A stretch of 64,000 nucleotides of DNA from Elusimicrobiaceae bacterium (GCA_017961295.1 JAGCXL010000028.1:1-64000), one strand, 5' to 3'; counted from the stretch's first letter, positions 16,459 to 26,940 are shown. Program-made: numbers and translations. The notes: generated from the letters alone by a model not told the origin.

Positions 16459-17865
16459 ATGGAAATGAATGCAAAAGAATTATTAGCCGCTTTGGAAGGT
16501 TTGGAGCGGGAAAAAAATATTAAACGCGAGGATATTTTAAAAACGATTGAAGACGCTTTGGTCTCTGCCTTGCGCAAAAACTTGGGTAAAACTGCCCAAA
16601 TTACCGCTAAAATTGATGTAAATTCCGGCAGCGTAAATGCCGCGCATCTTTTAAACGTGGTGGAAGTAGTAACCAACCCGGAAACGGAAATTGATTTAGA
16701 TACGGCCACGCAAGAAAATAAAAAATTAAAAGTAGGCGATGTTTTAAGCCGCCCCTTAGAAGTGACGGATTTCTCCCGCATTGCTGCGCAAATTGCCAAA
16801 CAGGTACTCATCCAAAAAGTACGCGGCATTGAACGTGATAATTTCTACAAAGAATATAAACCGCGTGAAGGCGAAGTAGTAATGGGTTCTGTGCGCCGTA
16901 TGATGGACCGTGATATGATTGTGGACCTGGGAAAAATTGAAGCCATTTTGCCGTACTGTGAGCAAATTAAAAAAGAACGCTACAGCAACGGTTCGCGCAT
17001 TAAAGCTATTATTTCCAAAGTAATGAACCAAAACGATCTGGCTGCGGCGGGAGACGACCCGGTGCTAAGCCGCTATAAATCGGCCGCGTTTAAAATGGAT
17101 AAAGCGCAACGGGGGCCGTATGTGTTTTTATCCCGCGGAAACAGCGCGTTTTTAGAAGAACTTTTTAAAGTAGAAGTGCCCGAAATTAACGAAGGCATTG
17201 TGGAAATTAAAGCCATTGAACGCGACCCCGGTTTTCGTGCTAAAGTGCTCGTAAGCAGTATTGACAGCAAAATTGACCCCATTGGTACGTGTGTGGGGAT
17301 GCGCGGAATCCGTATCCGGGCGATTCAAAACGAACTTTCCGGCGAGCGCATTGACTTGATTAACTATTCAGCCGACGTGAGCACCCTTCTTATGAACGCG
17401 ATTGCCCCGGCCAAAGCCAACTTTGTGCAAATTACCAGTGTGCGCGAAAAAACCGCTACCATTATCGTGCCCGACGACCAATTGGCCATTGCCATTGGGA
17501 AAGATTGGCAGAATATCCGCTTGGCTTCTCGCTTGACCGGTTGGGAACTAGACGTAAAGAGCGAAAGCCAAAAAGCACAAGAAGAAAAAGAGGCCGTCAG
17601 CTCTATCCAAAATGTACTGGCCAGTATTGAAGGGGTCGGTCCCAAAACAGCAGAACTTTTGCAAAAAGCCGGGTTTACTTCCGCCGAGAAATTAGCCAAT
17701 GTGGAAGTGGAACACCTTTGCACTGTGCAAGGCATTGGTGATAAAACTGCCGCCAAAATTATTGAAGGGGCTAAAAAATATATATCACAGCATGCCGACG
17801 TGTTGGGTGCCCCGCAAGCGCAAACCGAGGAGGCCGCCCATGACGACAACCAAGAAAACAACTAA
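16459..17865 (+). CDS. nusA: Transcription termination/antitermination factor NusA
   Basis: A 468-residue RNA polymerase accessory factor. It has an N-terminal polymerase-binding domain (1-125), an S1 domain (about 135-200, GSVRRMMDRDMIVDLGKIEAILPY), KH domains (about 230-370 with GTCVGMRGIRIRAIQNEL and AIAIGKDWQNIRLASRLTGW), and a C-terminal helix-hairpin-helix region (IEGVGPKTAELL, VQGIGDKTAAKI). AAAGGAG precedes the ATG. The stop overlaps infB by 26 bases in another frame. Confidence 0.97.
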   Translation: MEMNAKELLAALEGLEREKNIKREDILKTIEDALVSALRKNLGKTAQITAKIDVNSGSVNAAHLLNVVEVVTNPETEIDLDTATQENKKLKVGDVLSRPLEVTDFSRIAAQIAKQVLIQKVRGIERDNFYKEYKPREGEVVMGSVRRMMDRDMIVDLGKIEAILPYCEQIKKERYSNGSRIKAIISKVMNQNDLAAAGDDPVLSRYKSAAFKMDKAQRGPYVFLSRGNSAFLEELFKVEVPEINEGIVEIKAIERDPGFRAKVLVSSIDSKIDPIGTCVGMRGIRIRAIQNELSGERIDLINYSADVSTLLMNAIAPAKANFVQITSVREKTATIIVPDDQLAIAIGKDWQNIRLASRLTGWELDVKSESQKAQEEKEAVSSIQNVLASIEGVGPKTAELLQKAGFTSAEKLANVEVEHLCTVQGIGDKTAAKIIEGAKKYISQHADVLGAPQAQTEEAAHDDNQENN

Positions 17866-20119
17866 GGACGAAGCCCCCACTAAAAAAACGGCTGCCAAAA
17901 AAACAACGGCTAAAAAAACCACTACTAAAAAGACAACGGTAAAAAAGGAAACCGCTGCCAAGAAGCCGGTTGCCAAAAAAACGACGGCTGCTAAAAAGAC
18001 AACCGCCAAGAAAACGGCACCTAAAAAAGCGGCTCCCAAAACGGAAACAAAAGCTGCTGCCAAAGCGGAACACAAAACATCCGTAGCGGAAAAACCGGTT
18101 ACCCCGGTTATAAAACCTGCTGCGGAAGTCACCCCAAAACCTGTGCAAGCGGCTAAACCCGTGCAAGCGGAGCCGGCAAGTCAACCTAAACCGCAAGTGC
18201 AAACTGCTCCTAAACCGGCACCCGTGCAAGCTGCGCCCAAACCGCAACCTGTTTCTCAACCTAAAGCAGCGCCGGTAAGTCAGCCCAAACCGCATGTACC
18301 GCCTGTCTCTAAACCGCAAGTAACCGTTAAAGAGCAAGAGCCCGCTAAACCTTCTTCCAAAACGGTTCGTATTGTTGGTCAACCGACGGTAAAAGACTTA
18401 GCGGAAAAAATGAATTTTAAAATCAATGACTTCATCAAAAAACTGATGATGATGGGCATTTTTGCCACCATTAACCAACGCTTGGAAAAAGACATGATTG
18501 AACTGGTCGTTGCCGAGTGCGGTTTTGAAGCCGAAATGGTGGAAGAAGATTTAAAAGAAGCTACCGCCGTCATTGAGGCCGAAGATGACCCGGCTAGCTT
18601 AAAACCGCGTAGCCCGGTGATTACCATTATGGGGCACGTGGACCACGGTAAGACGAGTCTTTTAGATGCTATCCGCAAATCTAATGTAGTGGCGGGAGAA
18701 GCTGGGGCTATTACCCAGCATATTGGTGCGTACCGTGTTAAAACTCCGCGCGGAGTGCTCACGTTTTTAGATACGCCCGGTCACGAGGCTTTTACCGCCA
18801 TGCGCGCGCGCGGGGCGCAAGCTACCGAGATTGGGGTGTTGGTGGTGTCCGCTACGGACGGGATCATGCCGCAGACTATTGAGGCTATGGAACATGCCAA
18901 AGCCGCCGATGCACCGATTATTGTGGCCGTCAACAAAATTGATTTGCCCGGTGCCAATCCGGATCGCGTCCGCCAAGATTTGGCGGCTCGCGGGTTAGTG
19001 CCCGAAGAGTGGCAAGGTTCTACTATTTTTGTAGATATTTCCGCTAAAAAGCATATCAACATTGATAAACTTTTGGAAATGATTTCTTTGCAAGCCGAAA
19101 TGATGGAACTGAAAGCTAACCCGGACCGTTTGGGCGTGGGTGTTATTTTGGAAAGTAAGCGCGATAATAAACGCGGGGTGGTAGCTACTGTTCTGGTGCA
19201 AAAAGGTACGATGAAGGTAGGGGATCCGTTTTTAGTAGGAACCAACTACGGCCGTATCCGCGCGCTGATTGACGAAAATTCCCAGCGTTACCAAAAAATC
19301 GGGCCGAGCGTTCCTGCCGAAATTTTAGGGATTAACGGCGAACCGCCGCAAGTAGGCGATACGCTCTACATTATGGAAAGCGAAAAAGAAGCCCGCTACG
19401 CCGCCGAAAAACGCAAATTGGCGCAGAAGGAAGATTCGCAAGCACACCGCAAGCAGATGTCTTTAATGGCGCTGGGGAAAGAGGACGAAGAAGGCAATAA
19501 GGTCAAAAAACTCAGTTTGATTTTAAAGGCCGACGTGCAAGGTTCTATTGAAGCGATTAAAGATGCGTTGTTGCGTATCCCGTCGGATGAAGTGGAATTG
19601 GATATTGTGCTTTCCGCGCCGGGGAATATTAACGAAAGTGATATTCTTTTGGCCAAGGCCAGCAACGCGGTAGTGATCGGTTTTCACGTATCTACCGAGC
19701 ATAAAGCACAAGCCGAAGCCGAGCGCGAAGGCATTGAAATCCGCAACTACACCATTATCTTTGAACTCTTGGAAGATATCAAAGCGGCCATGGAAGGGTT
19801 GTTAGAGCCCGACGTGGTGGAAACAGTGGTGGGTACGGCTACCATTAAAAAAGTAATGAAATTGAGCTCCGGCCTCATTTCGGGTTCGTTGGTAGAATCG
19901 GGAACTATGGTGCGCAATTACGAAGTGCGCATTAAACGGAATGGTGCGGAAGTCGGCCGCGGTAAAATCGGTGGTCTCAAACGCTTCAAAGACGATGTCA
20001 AAGAAGTGGAAAAAGGCTATGAGTGTGGTATCTTAATTGAAGGATTTAAGGGTGTGCAGGAAGGCGACACCATTGAGTGCTTTAAGAAGGAAACCATTAC
20101 TCGCAGAATTAAGATGTAA
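17840..20119 (+). CDS. infB: Translation initiation factor IF-2
   Basis: A 759-residue GTPase that places initiator tRNA on the ribosome. Residues 1-70 are a Lys/Ala/Thr repeat of the histone-H1 kind (repeated AKKTT), then a Pro/Gln/Ala-rich linker to about 170, the IF2 N-terminal fold, then the G domain with GHVDHGKTS (about 266), DTPGHEAF and NKIDLPGA, and the C-terminal domains. The ATG at 17840 lies inside the nusA end and has GAGGAGG upstream; the longer frame from 17699 is only the nusA shadow. It ends the operon at a strong terminator. Confidence 0.97.
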   Translation: MTTTKKTTKDEAPTKKTAAKKTTAKKTTTKKTTVKKETAAKKPVAKKTTAAKKTTAKKTAPKKAAPKTETKAAAKAEHKTSVAEKPVTPVIKPAAEVTPKPVQAAKPVQAEPASQPKPQVQTAPKPAPVQAAPKPQPVSQPKAAPVSQPKPHVPPVSKPQVTVKEQEPAKPSSKTVRIVGQPTVKDLAEKMNFKINDFIKKLMMMGIFATINQRLEKDMIELVVAECGFEAEMVEEDLKEATAVIEAEDDPASLKPRSPVITIMGHVDHGKTSLLDAIRKSNVVAGEAGAITQHIGAYRVKTPRGVLTFLDTPGHEAFTAMRARGAQATEIGVLVVSATDGIMPQTIEAMEHAKAADAPIIVAVNKIDLPGANPDRVRQDLAARGLVPEEWQGSTIFVDISAKKHINIDKLLEMISLQAEMMELKANPDRLGVGVILESKRDNKRGVVATVLVQKGTMKVGDPFLVGTNYGRIRALIDENSQRYQKIGPSVPAEILGINGEPPQVGDTLYIMESEKEARYAAEKRKLAQKEDSQAHRKQMSLMALGKEDEEGNKVKKLSLILKADVQGSIEAIKDALLRIPSDEVELDIVLSAPGNINESDILLAKASNAVVIGFHVSTEHKAQAEAEREGIEIRNYTIIFELLEDIKAAMEGLLEPDVVETVVGTATIKKVMKLSSGLISGSLVESGTMVRNYEVRIKRNGAEVGRGKIGGLKRFKDDVKEVEKGYECGILIEGFKGVQEGDTIECFKKETITRRIKM

Positions 20120-20136
20120 AAAGAATTGTCTTACAA

Positions 20137-20162
20137 AAACCCCCGGCTTATGCCGGGGGTTT
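20137..20162. terminator. Terminator between infB and vanX
   Basis: An 11-bp stem AAACCCCCGGC/GCCGGGGGTTT (20137-20147/20152-20162). It separates convergent infB and the dipeptidase gene and can act in both directions. Confidence 0.85.
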
Positions 20163-20177
20163 CTTGCTTTATAAAAC

Positions 20178-20798
20178 TTAATTCTCGGTTTCCAACGCAA
20201 TATCCAACAAGGGTTTGTTTTTCCAACCGGTTTTATCAAAGTGCCACCACTCGGTGCGGGTATAGGTAAACCCCGCTTGTGTCATAATTTTTTTAAGCGT
20301 TTCCCGGTTTTTAAGTGCGTCTTTGGGCAAGTTTTGATAATCCATATGAGCCCGTTTGGTAAAGTTATCAAAGTCCGTCGGCATTTTTAGGGGGGTTCCA
20401 TTAAAGTCACACGGAGTTAAATCCACCGACATGCCCCGGCTATGGCGCGAACCTTTTTTGGGCGGAGCCACATAATTGGGATTAGGTTTAGCGGCCCATA
20501 GTTTTTTTTGAGCACTTGCCGGGCGATAGCAATCCCACAGGCAAAACGTAAAGGGCTCTTTTTCTTCGGCGGCTAGTGCTACGGCCTTTTTAAGCCCTTC
20601 TACGGCTTCTTTGTGTAAGTAACAAGCAGCTCCGGCGTTATAAATGGGTTTGCCGGTAAAATTGTTAGAGGTAGCGTAGCGCAAACTGACAAAGACAGGC
20701 AGTTCTTCTACGGTTTGTACGTCTACTAGGTTTGCATCTTCTAAGGGGCTTGCCGCAAGAGGCACAGCACATACAAGTAATAAAAATACGTGTTTCAT
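20178..20798 (-). CDS. D-alanyl-D-alanine dipeptidase (VanX/DdpX family)
   Basis: A 206-residue exported zinc peptidase of family M15D. A signal peptide (MKHVFLLLVCAVPLAA) is followed by DCYRPASAQ, the zinc motif SRHSRGMSVDL (His and Asp ligands), and EWWHF (catalytic Glu, His ligand). Secreted members recycle D-Ala-D-Ala from murein and need not mean vancomycin resistance: no vanA or vanH is nearby. I chose the ATG at 20798; the upstream frame to 20936 runs inside era. TATAAT ends exactly six bases before the ATG, part of a palindrome shared with the era promoter. Confidence 0.92.
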   Translation of the reverse strand: MKHVFLLLVCAVPLAASPLEDANLVDVQTVEELPVFVSLRYATSNNFTGKPIYNAGAACYLHKEAVEGLKKAVALAAEEKEPFTFCLWDCYRPASAQKKLWAAKPNPNYVAPPKKGSRHSRGMSVDLTPCDFNGTPLKMPTDFDNFTKRAHMDYQNLPKDALKNRETLKKIMTQAGFTYTRTEWWHFDKTGWKNKPLLDIALETEN

Positions 20799-20804
20799 AC
20801 TTTT

Positions 20805-20814
20805 ATTATATAAT
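20805..20814. promoter_or_regulatory. Palindromic two-way -10 element for vanX and era
   Basis: ATTATATAAT is a ten-base palindrome. Read rightward it gives TATAAT at 20809-20814, six bases before the era ATG (20821). Read leftward it gives TATAAT at 20810-20805, six bases before the vanX ATG (20798). Both transcripts would start at or next to the start codon. No good -35 hexamer is seen for either. Confidence 0.6.
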
Positions 20815-20820
20815 AAAGAT

Positions 20821-21738
20821 ATGGACGAAAAACACTTCAAAAGCGGTTTTGCGGTACTGGCCGGGTTGCCTAATGCGGGGAAATCTACGCTTTTAAACCA
20901 AGTTGCGGGGGGACTGTTATCGGCGGTTACGCACAAGCCTCAAACCACACGTCAAAATATTTTAGCAATAGCCGAGGGGGAAAACTACCAAGTAGTATTT
21001 GTGGATACCCCCGGTTTTTTAACGCCTAAATACAAATTGCAGCAGACCATGGCAGATTGTGTGGACCGCGCAGTACAGGAAGAGGCCGATGTAGTGCTTT
21101 TTATGCTAGATGTTACCGCTGATTATGCGGATAATGCCAAATTGATTGCCAAACTTAAAAAAGTATTTTGCCCGATTTTGCTCGTCCTAAACAAAATAGA
21201 TTTAGTAAAAGACAAAGCCGTTTTGGCGTCATTGGAAGAACAAGTAAAAAAAGAGTTGCCCATTAAGCAAACATTTCACATTTCAGCTGCCAAATCAACG
21301 GGAATAGATGCTCTTAAAAAAGCGGTAGTTAATTATTTGCCTACAAGCCCGGCGTATTTCCCGGCGGGACAATGGACTGACCGTTGGGAGCGTTTTTACG
21401 CGGCAGAATTTATCCGCGAGCAAATTTTCCTATTATATCAGCAAGAAATTCCGTACAGCACCTATGTAGAAGTGGAAAAATTTACCGAAAATTTAGGTAA
21501 TAAAAACTTTATCCGTGCCAATATCCACGTAGAGCGCGAAAGCCAAAAGCCTATTATTATCGGTAAAGGCGGCAGTATGATTAAACAACTGCGCGAGCGC
21601 AGCCAAAAGCGTGTGGAAGAATTTTTAGGCAAAAAATACCGTGTGGAGTTAAATGTAGTTGTGTCGCCGGATTGGCGTAACAATAAGGCCATGTTGGAAC
21701 AGTTTGGCTACATTGATAAAGACCCGCGCGAGATGTAA
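20821..21738 (+). CDS. era: GTPase Era
   Basis: A 305-residue ribosome-assembly GTPase that binds the 3' end of 16S rRNA. The G domain has GLPNAGKST (15-23), DTPGF (about 63) and NKIDL (about 127); the C-terminal KH domain carries the GKGGSMIKQLRERSQKR motif (about 245). Length and order are those of the family. It is divergent from vanX and convergent with serC. Apparent leaderless start. Confidence 0.96.
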   Translation: MDEKHFKSGFAVLAGLPNAGKSTLLNQVAGGLLSAVTHKPQTTRQNILAIAEGENYQVVFVDTPGFLTPKYKLQQTMADCVDRAVQEEADVVLFMLDVTADYADNAKLIAKLKKVFCPILLVLNKIDLVKDKAVLASLEEQVKKELPIKQTFHISAAKSTGIDALKKAVVNYLPTSPAYFPAGQWTDRWERFYAAEFIREQIFLLYQQEIPYSTYVEVEKFTENLGNKNFIRANIHVERESQKPIIIGKGGSMIKQLRERSQKRVEEFLGKKYRVELNVVVSPDWRNNKAMLEQFGYIDKDPREM

Positions 21739-21742
21739 TTTA

Positions 21743-22903
21743 CTACTTTCCCGTTGATAACCGCTGTGCGATTTTATTCAGCATGGCGGTTAATTTTTTG
21801 TACTGTTCTACTCCGTCGGTATCCACAAACGGAAAGCACGCAATACGCAAGCTCTCTTGGGGTATAGTGCGGTATTTTTTAAGGCCGTCCATCAGGTTTT
21901 GCTTACCCGTAGAACGCAAAATGGTGGCAATTTGTTCGCCCGTTACCTGTGGGATTGTAATAGCCAAGGTGAGTGTGGTAAATGAACGGTGTGCGCCGTC
22001 TTGGATAAGCGGCTTAAAATAAGGGGATTTCTGTGCCCAATTTACCAGAAAATCTGCGTGGCGTTTGCACAAAGCTTCCATCGCGCTAATTCCTCCATGC
22101 CCCAGCATCCATTTGCACGCTTCGTTGGCCATCCAAATGTTGATGGTGGAGGGGGTGTTAAGCGTTTGGTATTTATCTACATATCCTAGTGCGTTGCGTA
22201 AATCTAAGAAGAACGGCAAGTTTCGCACCGGTTGTTTAGCACGTTCTACTGCGCGCGGACTAAGCACCATGCAACACGTGCCGCCACCGGCGCCCAAACA
22301 TTTTTGCAATCCGAAAATTTGAATATCGTACGCCCCTTTGGGTAGCTTGCGTCCGCCCGCACACGACGTGGTATCCCAAGCAACTAGCGTGTTGGGCCCG
22401 CGTTGTTGCCAAACTTGTAATAAATAATCGTCGGTTAGTTGTACGCCGGTGGCCGTTTCGTTGGGTGTGAGTAAAATTAAACTGGTGTTTTTATTGGGGA
22501 ACCCTTGCGGCAAAAATTGTTCGTCTGCCGTTACAAAAGAGCGGGAAACATCAGGTAATCGTCCGGCCAAATCAGCACACCACAAGTGGCTAAATGCCCC
22601 AATATCCACCCCGGAAACACTATCTTTTGCCAAACTCCACAAGACGGAATCCATCGCCGGGGTAACGCCTCCCGGGAAAAACAGAACGGTGTAATCGTGC
22701 GGAATTTCTAACAGGTTGCTCAAGTTTATAATGCACTCTTTATACAGGCCGTCAAAAGTAACGTCAGCCGCGCGGTGGCTGCGTTCAAAAAATGTTTCAT
22801 ATAGGTGAGCGTTGCGCACGCTAAACAAGCCTTGCCCCGGCCCGCAAGAAAAACTGGAAGTGGGAAGTTCGGATTCGTTAAAAATTAAATCAGTAATGTT
22901 CAT
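21743..22903 (-). CDS. serC: Phosphoserine aminotransferase-like (class V)
   Basis: A 386-residue PLP enzyme expected to convert 3-phosphohydroxypyruvate and glutamate to phosphoserine. It opens with SSFSCGPGQG, comparable with the FGPGPS of SerC, and has FFPGGVTPAMDSV near the cofactor phosphate site, and IFGLQKCLGAGGG with the Schiff-base Lys. The substrate assignment rests on overall resemblance, so another small-molecule aminotransferase of the same fold is possible. Its start overlaps the uvrA stop by four bases (ATGA), so it is co-translated with uvrA. Confidence 0.8.
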   Translation of the reverse strand: MNITDLIFNESELPTSSFSCGPGQGLFSVRNAHLYETFFERSHRAADVTFDGLYKECIINLSNLLEIPHDYTVLFFPGGVTPAMDSVLWSLAKDSVSGVDIGAFSHLWCADLAGRLPDVSRSFVTADEQFLPQGFPNKNTSLILLTPNETATGVQLTDDYLLQVWQQRGPNTLVAWDTTSCAGGRKLPKGAYDIQIFGLQKCLGAGGGTCCMVLSPRAVERAKQPVRNLPFFLDLRNALGYVDKYQTLNTPSTINIWMANEACKWMLGHGGISAMEALCKRHADFLVNWAQKSPYFKPLIQDGAHRSFTTLTLAITIPQVTGEQIATILRSTGKQNLMDGLKKYRTIPQESLRIACFPFVDTDGVEQYKKLTAMLNKIAQRLSTGK

Positions 22904-25809
22904 TTTTTGTTTTTACTCGTAGATTTTGTAAGTTCGCTTAAGGAAGCGTGTTGTTTAATATATACGTCTACTGCTTCTAATTCCGCCTTTAAATATTTGC
23001 CTGTATAAGAAGTTTTACAAGCCGCTACTTGGCGCGGAGTGCCCTCGCATACGATTTGGCCGCCCTTATCGCCGCCTTCGGGCCCCAGGTCAATGAGCCA
23101 ATCGGCGGTTTTAATGACATCTAAGTTGTGCTCAATAATAAGCACGGTGTTACCACGGTCCGCTAGCCCGTGTAAAACTTGCAACAGCTTATCAATATCG
23201 GCGAAGTGCAAGCCGGTGGTGGGTTCGTCTAAGATATAGAGTGTGTTTCCCGTTCCTTTGCGGGAAAGTTCGTCGGCTAGTTTGACGCGTTGGGCTTCTC
23301 CGCCGGACAAAGTAGTAGCTGCTTGGCCTAATTTAATATATCCCAGGCCTACATCGTTAAGCGTTTGCAAGTAGCGTTTGATTTTGGGAATGGCACTGAA
23401 AAATTCCAACGCTTGCGACACGCTTAAATTAAGCACTTCGGCAATGTTTTTGCCTTTGAATTTTACTTCTAACGTGTCCTGGTTAAAACGGTTGCCGTTG
23501 CACTCTTCACATTTCACATAAATATCGGGCAGAAATTGCATTTGAATTTTTAGAATGCCGTCGCCCTGGCATTTTTCGCACCGGCCGCCTTTGACGTTAA
23601 AAGAGAAACGGCCCGGCTTGTAACCGCGGCGTTTTGCCTCGGGCATTTGGGCAAATAAATCGCGAATATGGGAAAACACGCCCGTATAAGTGGCGGGGTT
23701 GCTGCGCGGTGTTTTGCCGATAGGGCTTTGGTCTACGATGATAACTTTATCAATGTTTTCTAAACCTTTGATGGTATCGTGGGCACCGGGAACCTCTTTG
23801 GCACCGTAAAATTTATGGGCAAGTTCCTTATACAAAATATTGTGAATCAGCGTACTTTTGCCCGAGCCGGACACCCCCGTTACACACACCAACTTACCGA
23901 GCGGGATTTTAACATCTATATTTTTGAGGTTAAATTGTTTGGCACCTTTAATGGTCAAAAATTTTCCGTTCCCTTTACGCAATTGCGGGCGCGGTAAAAT
24001 AAGGTTACGCCCGTTTAGGTACGAGGCCGTAAGCGAAGATTTGTTTTTAAGAAAATCTTTTGTAGGCTGGCTGGCTACAATTTGACCGCCGTTTTCGCCG
24101 GCGGCCGGCCCCAGTTCTACCACGTAATCGGATGCTAAAATAGTGTCCTTATCGTGCTCTACAATGATAAGTGTGTTGTCCAAATCGCGCAAATTTTTAA
24201 GGGTGTCAATTAAGCGGTCATTATCGCGCGAGTGTAGGCCGATGGTCGGCTCATCCAGCACATACAAAACGCCCGTCAGGCCGGAGCCGATTTGCGTAGC
24301 TAAGTGGATACGCTGCGCCTCGCCGCCTGACAAAGTTTGGCTTTTGCGGTTAAGCGTTAAATAAGAAAGCCCTACGCTATTTAAAAAATTTAGACGGGCA
24401 TTAATTTCTTTAAGCACATCTTTGGCAATAATTTTTTCTTTGTCACTTAGTTTTAAATTTGCAAAAAACTCTTTGGCAGCGGATACTTGCATGGCGGAAA
24501 TATCGTAAATGTTTTTACCGTTAATTTTAACGGCTAAGGCTTCCGGCTTGAGGCGTTTGCCGTTGCAAACGGGGCATTCAATCTCGCGCATGAAGCGCTG
24601 GGTAACTTCTTCCTTCACAAAGTCACTTTCCGATTCGGCCACGCGGCGTTTTAAGTTAGTAATTACGCCTTCAAATTCTTGCTCTCCGCCGGAAATAATA
24701 GAAGTATAAGTGGCTCCGCCCGTGCCGTACAATAAAAGATCTCGCTGTGTTTTAGGCAGCTTATTCCAAGGAGTGGTCATAGAGATATGATTTTGGCGGC
24801 AGACCTGTTTTAAAATATCGTAATAATAGCCGCTCCAGGAGTTTTTCCACCGGTGGGTGCGCGTGGTAACGGGATTGTCCCACGCTTCAATAGCGCCCTC
24901 GTTGATGGCGAGTGTCGGGTCCGGCACGACCAACGCTTCATCTACTTCAATTTTAACACCCAATCCATTACACTCCGGGCAGGCCCCATAAGGGGAGTTG
25001 AAAGAGAATAGGCGCGGTTCCAACTCACTAAAGCCGATGCCGCAATGCGCGCAGGCGTTAGATTCACTATAGGTAAACTCCTGCGGATTTTTCCCTTCGG
25101 TCTCTACAATATGTACCAGGCCTTTGGCATAACGTAAGGCATTTTCCAAGCTTTCTACCAAGCGTTCCCGGTCCAGTTCTTCCACAAAAATTTCATCGGT
25201 TACCAGCTCAATGGTGTGCTTTTTGTAACGTTCCAAAACGGGGATTTCGTCCAAATTAATTACGGTGCCGTTGAGCCGGGCTTTAACGTATCCTTCTTTT
25301 TTAAATTTTTTAAAAAGTTCCTCGTAAGTTCCTTGCCTGCCGCGGATAATGGGAGCTAATATAAAAACGGTTTTTTCGTTAAATTTGCTTAAAATATCTT
25401 GCGCAATACCCTGTACGCTCCAGGTTTGTACTTCGCGCCCGCAGTGCGGGCAGAAACGGTGGCCTACCCGCGCAAAAAGCAAGCGCAAATAGTCGTAAAT
25501 TTCGGTCACGGTGGCTACGGTGGAACGGGGGTTTTTAGAAGGGTTGCGTTGCTCAATGGAAATAGCGGGGGAAAGCCCTTCAATATGTTCCACGTCGGGT
25601 TTTTCCATAAGTTCCAAAAATTGGCGCGCATAAGCCGACATGCTTTCCACATAACGGCGTTGGCCTTCGGCATAAATAGTGTCAAACGCAAGCGAGCTTT
25701 TGCCCGAGCCGGAAAGCCCCGTTACTACCACCATTTTACCCTTTGGAATTTCAACGGAAATATTTTTTAAATTGTGACCTTTGGCACCGATTACTTTAAT
25801 TGATTTCAT
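22900..25809 (-). CDS. uvrA: Excinuclease ABC subunit A
   Basis: A 969-residue damage-recognition ATPase of nucleotide excision repair. It has two ABC modules: the first Walker A is [10 protein letters not shown] (about 31-40), the second [10 protein letters not shown] (about 640), with signatures LSGGEAQR in both halves. Zinc modules CPHC..CAHC and CEKC..CEEC are present. It is slightly longer than the usual 940 residues through a Lys-rich C-terminal tail. No Shine-Dalgarno site is clear. First gene of a two-gene unit with serC. Confidence 0.97.
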   Translation of the reverse strand: MKSIKVIGAKGHNLKNISVEIPKGKMVVVTGLSGSGKSSLAFDTIYAEGQRRYVESMSAYARQFLELMEKPDVEHIEGLSPAISIEQRNPSKNPRSTVATVTEIYDYLRLLFARVGHRFCPHCGREVQTWSVQGIAQDILSKFNEKTVFILAPIIRGRQGTYEELFKKFKKEGYVKARLNGTVINLDEIPVLERYKKHTIELVTDEIFVEELDRERLVESLENALRYAKGLVHIVETEGKNPQEFTYSESNACAHCGIGFSELEPRLFSFNSPYGACPECNGLGVKIEVDEALVVPDPTLAINEGAIEAWDNPVTTRTHRWKNSWSGYYYDILKQVCRQNHISMTTPWNKLPKTQRDLLLYGTGGATYTSIISGGEQEFEGVITNLKRRVAESESDFVKEEVTQRFMREIECPVCNGKRLKPEALAVKINGKNIYDISAMQVSAAKEFFANLKLSDKEKIIAKDVLKEINARLNFLNSVGLSYLTLNRKSQTLSGGEAQRIHLATQIGSGLTGVLYVLDEPTIGLHSRDNDRLIDTLKNLRDLDNTLIIVEHDKDTILASDYVVELGPAAGENGGQIVASQPTKDFLKNKSSLTASYLNGRNLILPRPQLRKGNGKFLTIKGAKQFNLKNIDVKIPLGKLVCVTGVSGSGKSTLIHNILYKELAHKFYGAKEVPGAHDTIKGLENIDKVIIVDQSPIGKTPRSNPATYTGVFSHIRDLFAQMPEAKRRGYKPGRFSFNVKGGRCEKCQGDGILKIQMQFLPDIYVKCEECNGNRFNQDTLEVKFKGKNIAEVLNLSVSQALEFFSAIPKIKRYLQTLNDVGLGYIKLGQAATTLSGGEAQRVKLADELSRKGTGNTLYILDEPTTGLHFADIDKLLQVLHGLADRGNTVLIIEHNLDVIKTADWLIDLGPEGGDKGGQIVCEGTPRQVAACKTSYTGKYLKAELEAVDVYIKQHASLSELTKSTSKNKK

Positions 25810-25890
25810 ACAAACGCAATAGAGTTTACATTCTCAACTACTTTAAATATATTATATAATTTTTATATATCTTAACTTGGGGAAAACCGC

Positions 25891-26940
25891 GTGAAAAAGC
25901 CGCTTAAATACCTTCTGTACGCCGTAGGGATGATCCTGTCCGTTGGCATTTTGGCTGTAATGATTTACAATGCCAAGGATAGTTTTATTAAAATTTGGCA
26001 AGGCGTAAAAACCAAATACCTGTTTTTGTCGTTATTATCCTCGGTATTGATTTACATAGCGATGGGGATGAGCCTTTATGAAATGCTACGCATTATGGGC
26101 CGGCGTATCAGCAAAAGTGCCGCGGTAGGGATTGCCCTTGTTTCTACGACGGTAAATTATTTGGTTTCTTCGTTAGGAGCCAGCGGATTTGCTCTACGCG
26201 CTCACCTGCTAAACCGCCGCAAGATTCCGTTTGGTATGTGTGTAACGGCCAGTATTGTGATTACGGTGTTGTTGTACTTCGTGTTGGCCATTATCATTTT
26301 ACAGGGTTCTGTGCTCATGTTGTTTAATTCATCAACTACTACTTGGCAATTAGCCGAAAATTTTGGGCTTATCGCCGGTATGTGTATGATTTGTGTGTTC
26401 ATTACGGCGTTTTTGTTTAATGATGAGTGGCGTTCCAAATGGTTACGCAAGGCGTTTAGATTGCTTAATAAAGTATTATTCCACGTGTTTGGAGCGCTGA
26501 TTCCCAAAGATCGCTATAGTGATTTTGCCGCTCAATTAGACGAAGGGATTGAGCTTATTCATAAGAAAAAACACAAATTAACCAGTACCATCGTGTACGT
26601 ATGTGCAGACTGGTTTTTTACCATTATGGTGCTTTATTTTGCCTTTCGTGCGGTGGGCGTATATATTTCTCCCGGAGTACTTGTAGCGGGATTTGCCGTG
26701 GGTATGGTTACTACACTGATTCCCATTTTGCCTAGCGGATTAGGTGCTATGGAACTGGCTATGACAGCTGTTTTTAGCCAAATGGGTATTGACTGGGATT
26801 CCGCATTAATGGCTACGCTTATTTACCGCGTAGTGTATTATGTAATCCCCGGTATTGTGAGTATTTTTATTTATTGGGGGCTTCAGCTTTCTTCCCCTAG
26901 CGAGGAACCCAAACGTCGCCGTAAAGGAGTACGCGCATGA
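25891..26940 (+). CDS. Flippase-like integral membrane protein (UPF0104/LPG-synthase TM family)
   Basis: A 349-residue protein with about eight hydrophobic helices and no soluble catalytic domain. The pattern LSSVLIYIAMGMSLYEML.. and LGASGFALRAHLL.., and ILPSGLGAMELAMTAVF near the end, match the lysylphosphatidylglycerol synthase TM region (YbhN/AglD-like). These are thought to move or modify lipids; a synthetase domain is absent, so lysyl transfer is unlikely. It starts with GTG after a weak GGGG site and overlaps the next gene by four bases. Confidence 0.8.
   Translation: MKKPLKYLLYAVGMILSVGILAVMIYNAKDSFIKIWQGVKTKYLFLSLLSSVLIYIAMGMSLYEMLRIMGRRISKSAAVGIALVSTTVNYLVSSLGASGFALRAHLLNRRKIPFGMCVTASIVITVLLYFVLAIIILQGSVLMLFNSSTTTWQLAENFGLIAGMCMICVFITAFLFNDEWRSKWLRKAFRLLNKVLFHVFGALIPKDRYSDFAAQLDEGIELIHKKKHKLTSTIVYVCADWFFTIMVLYFAFRAVGVYISPGVLVAGFAVGMVTTLIPILPSGLGAMELAMTAVFSQMGIDWDSALMATLIYRVVYYVIPGIVSIFIYWGLQLSSPSEEPKRRRKGVRA

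Noticed and set aside
17771-18382. Long minus-strand reading frame opposite the IF-2 N-terminus
   Set aside because: An Arg/Phe-rich mirror of the Lys/Ala/Pro repeats on the plus strand; no start signals.
20178-20798. Vancomycin-resistance gene
   Set aside because: The dipeptidase is VanX-like but exported, and no vanA, vanH or vanRS is near, so cell-wall recycling is the simpler reading.
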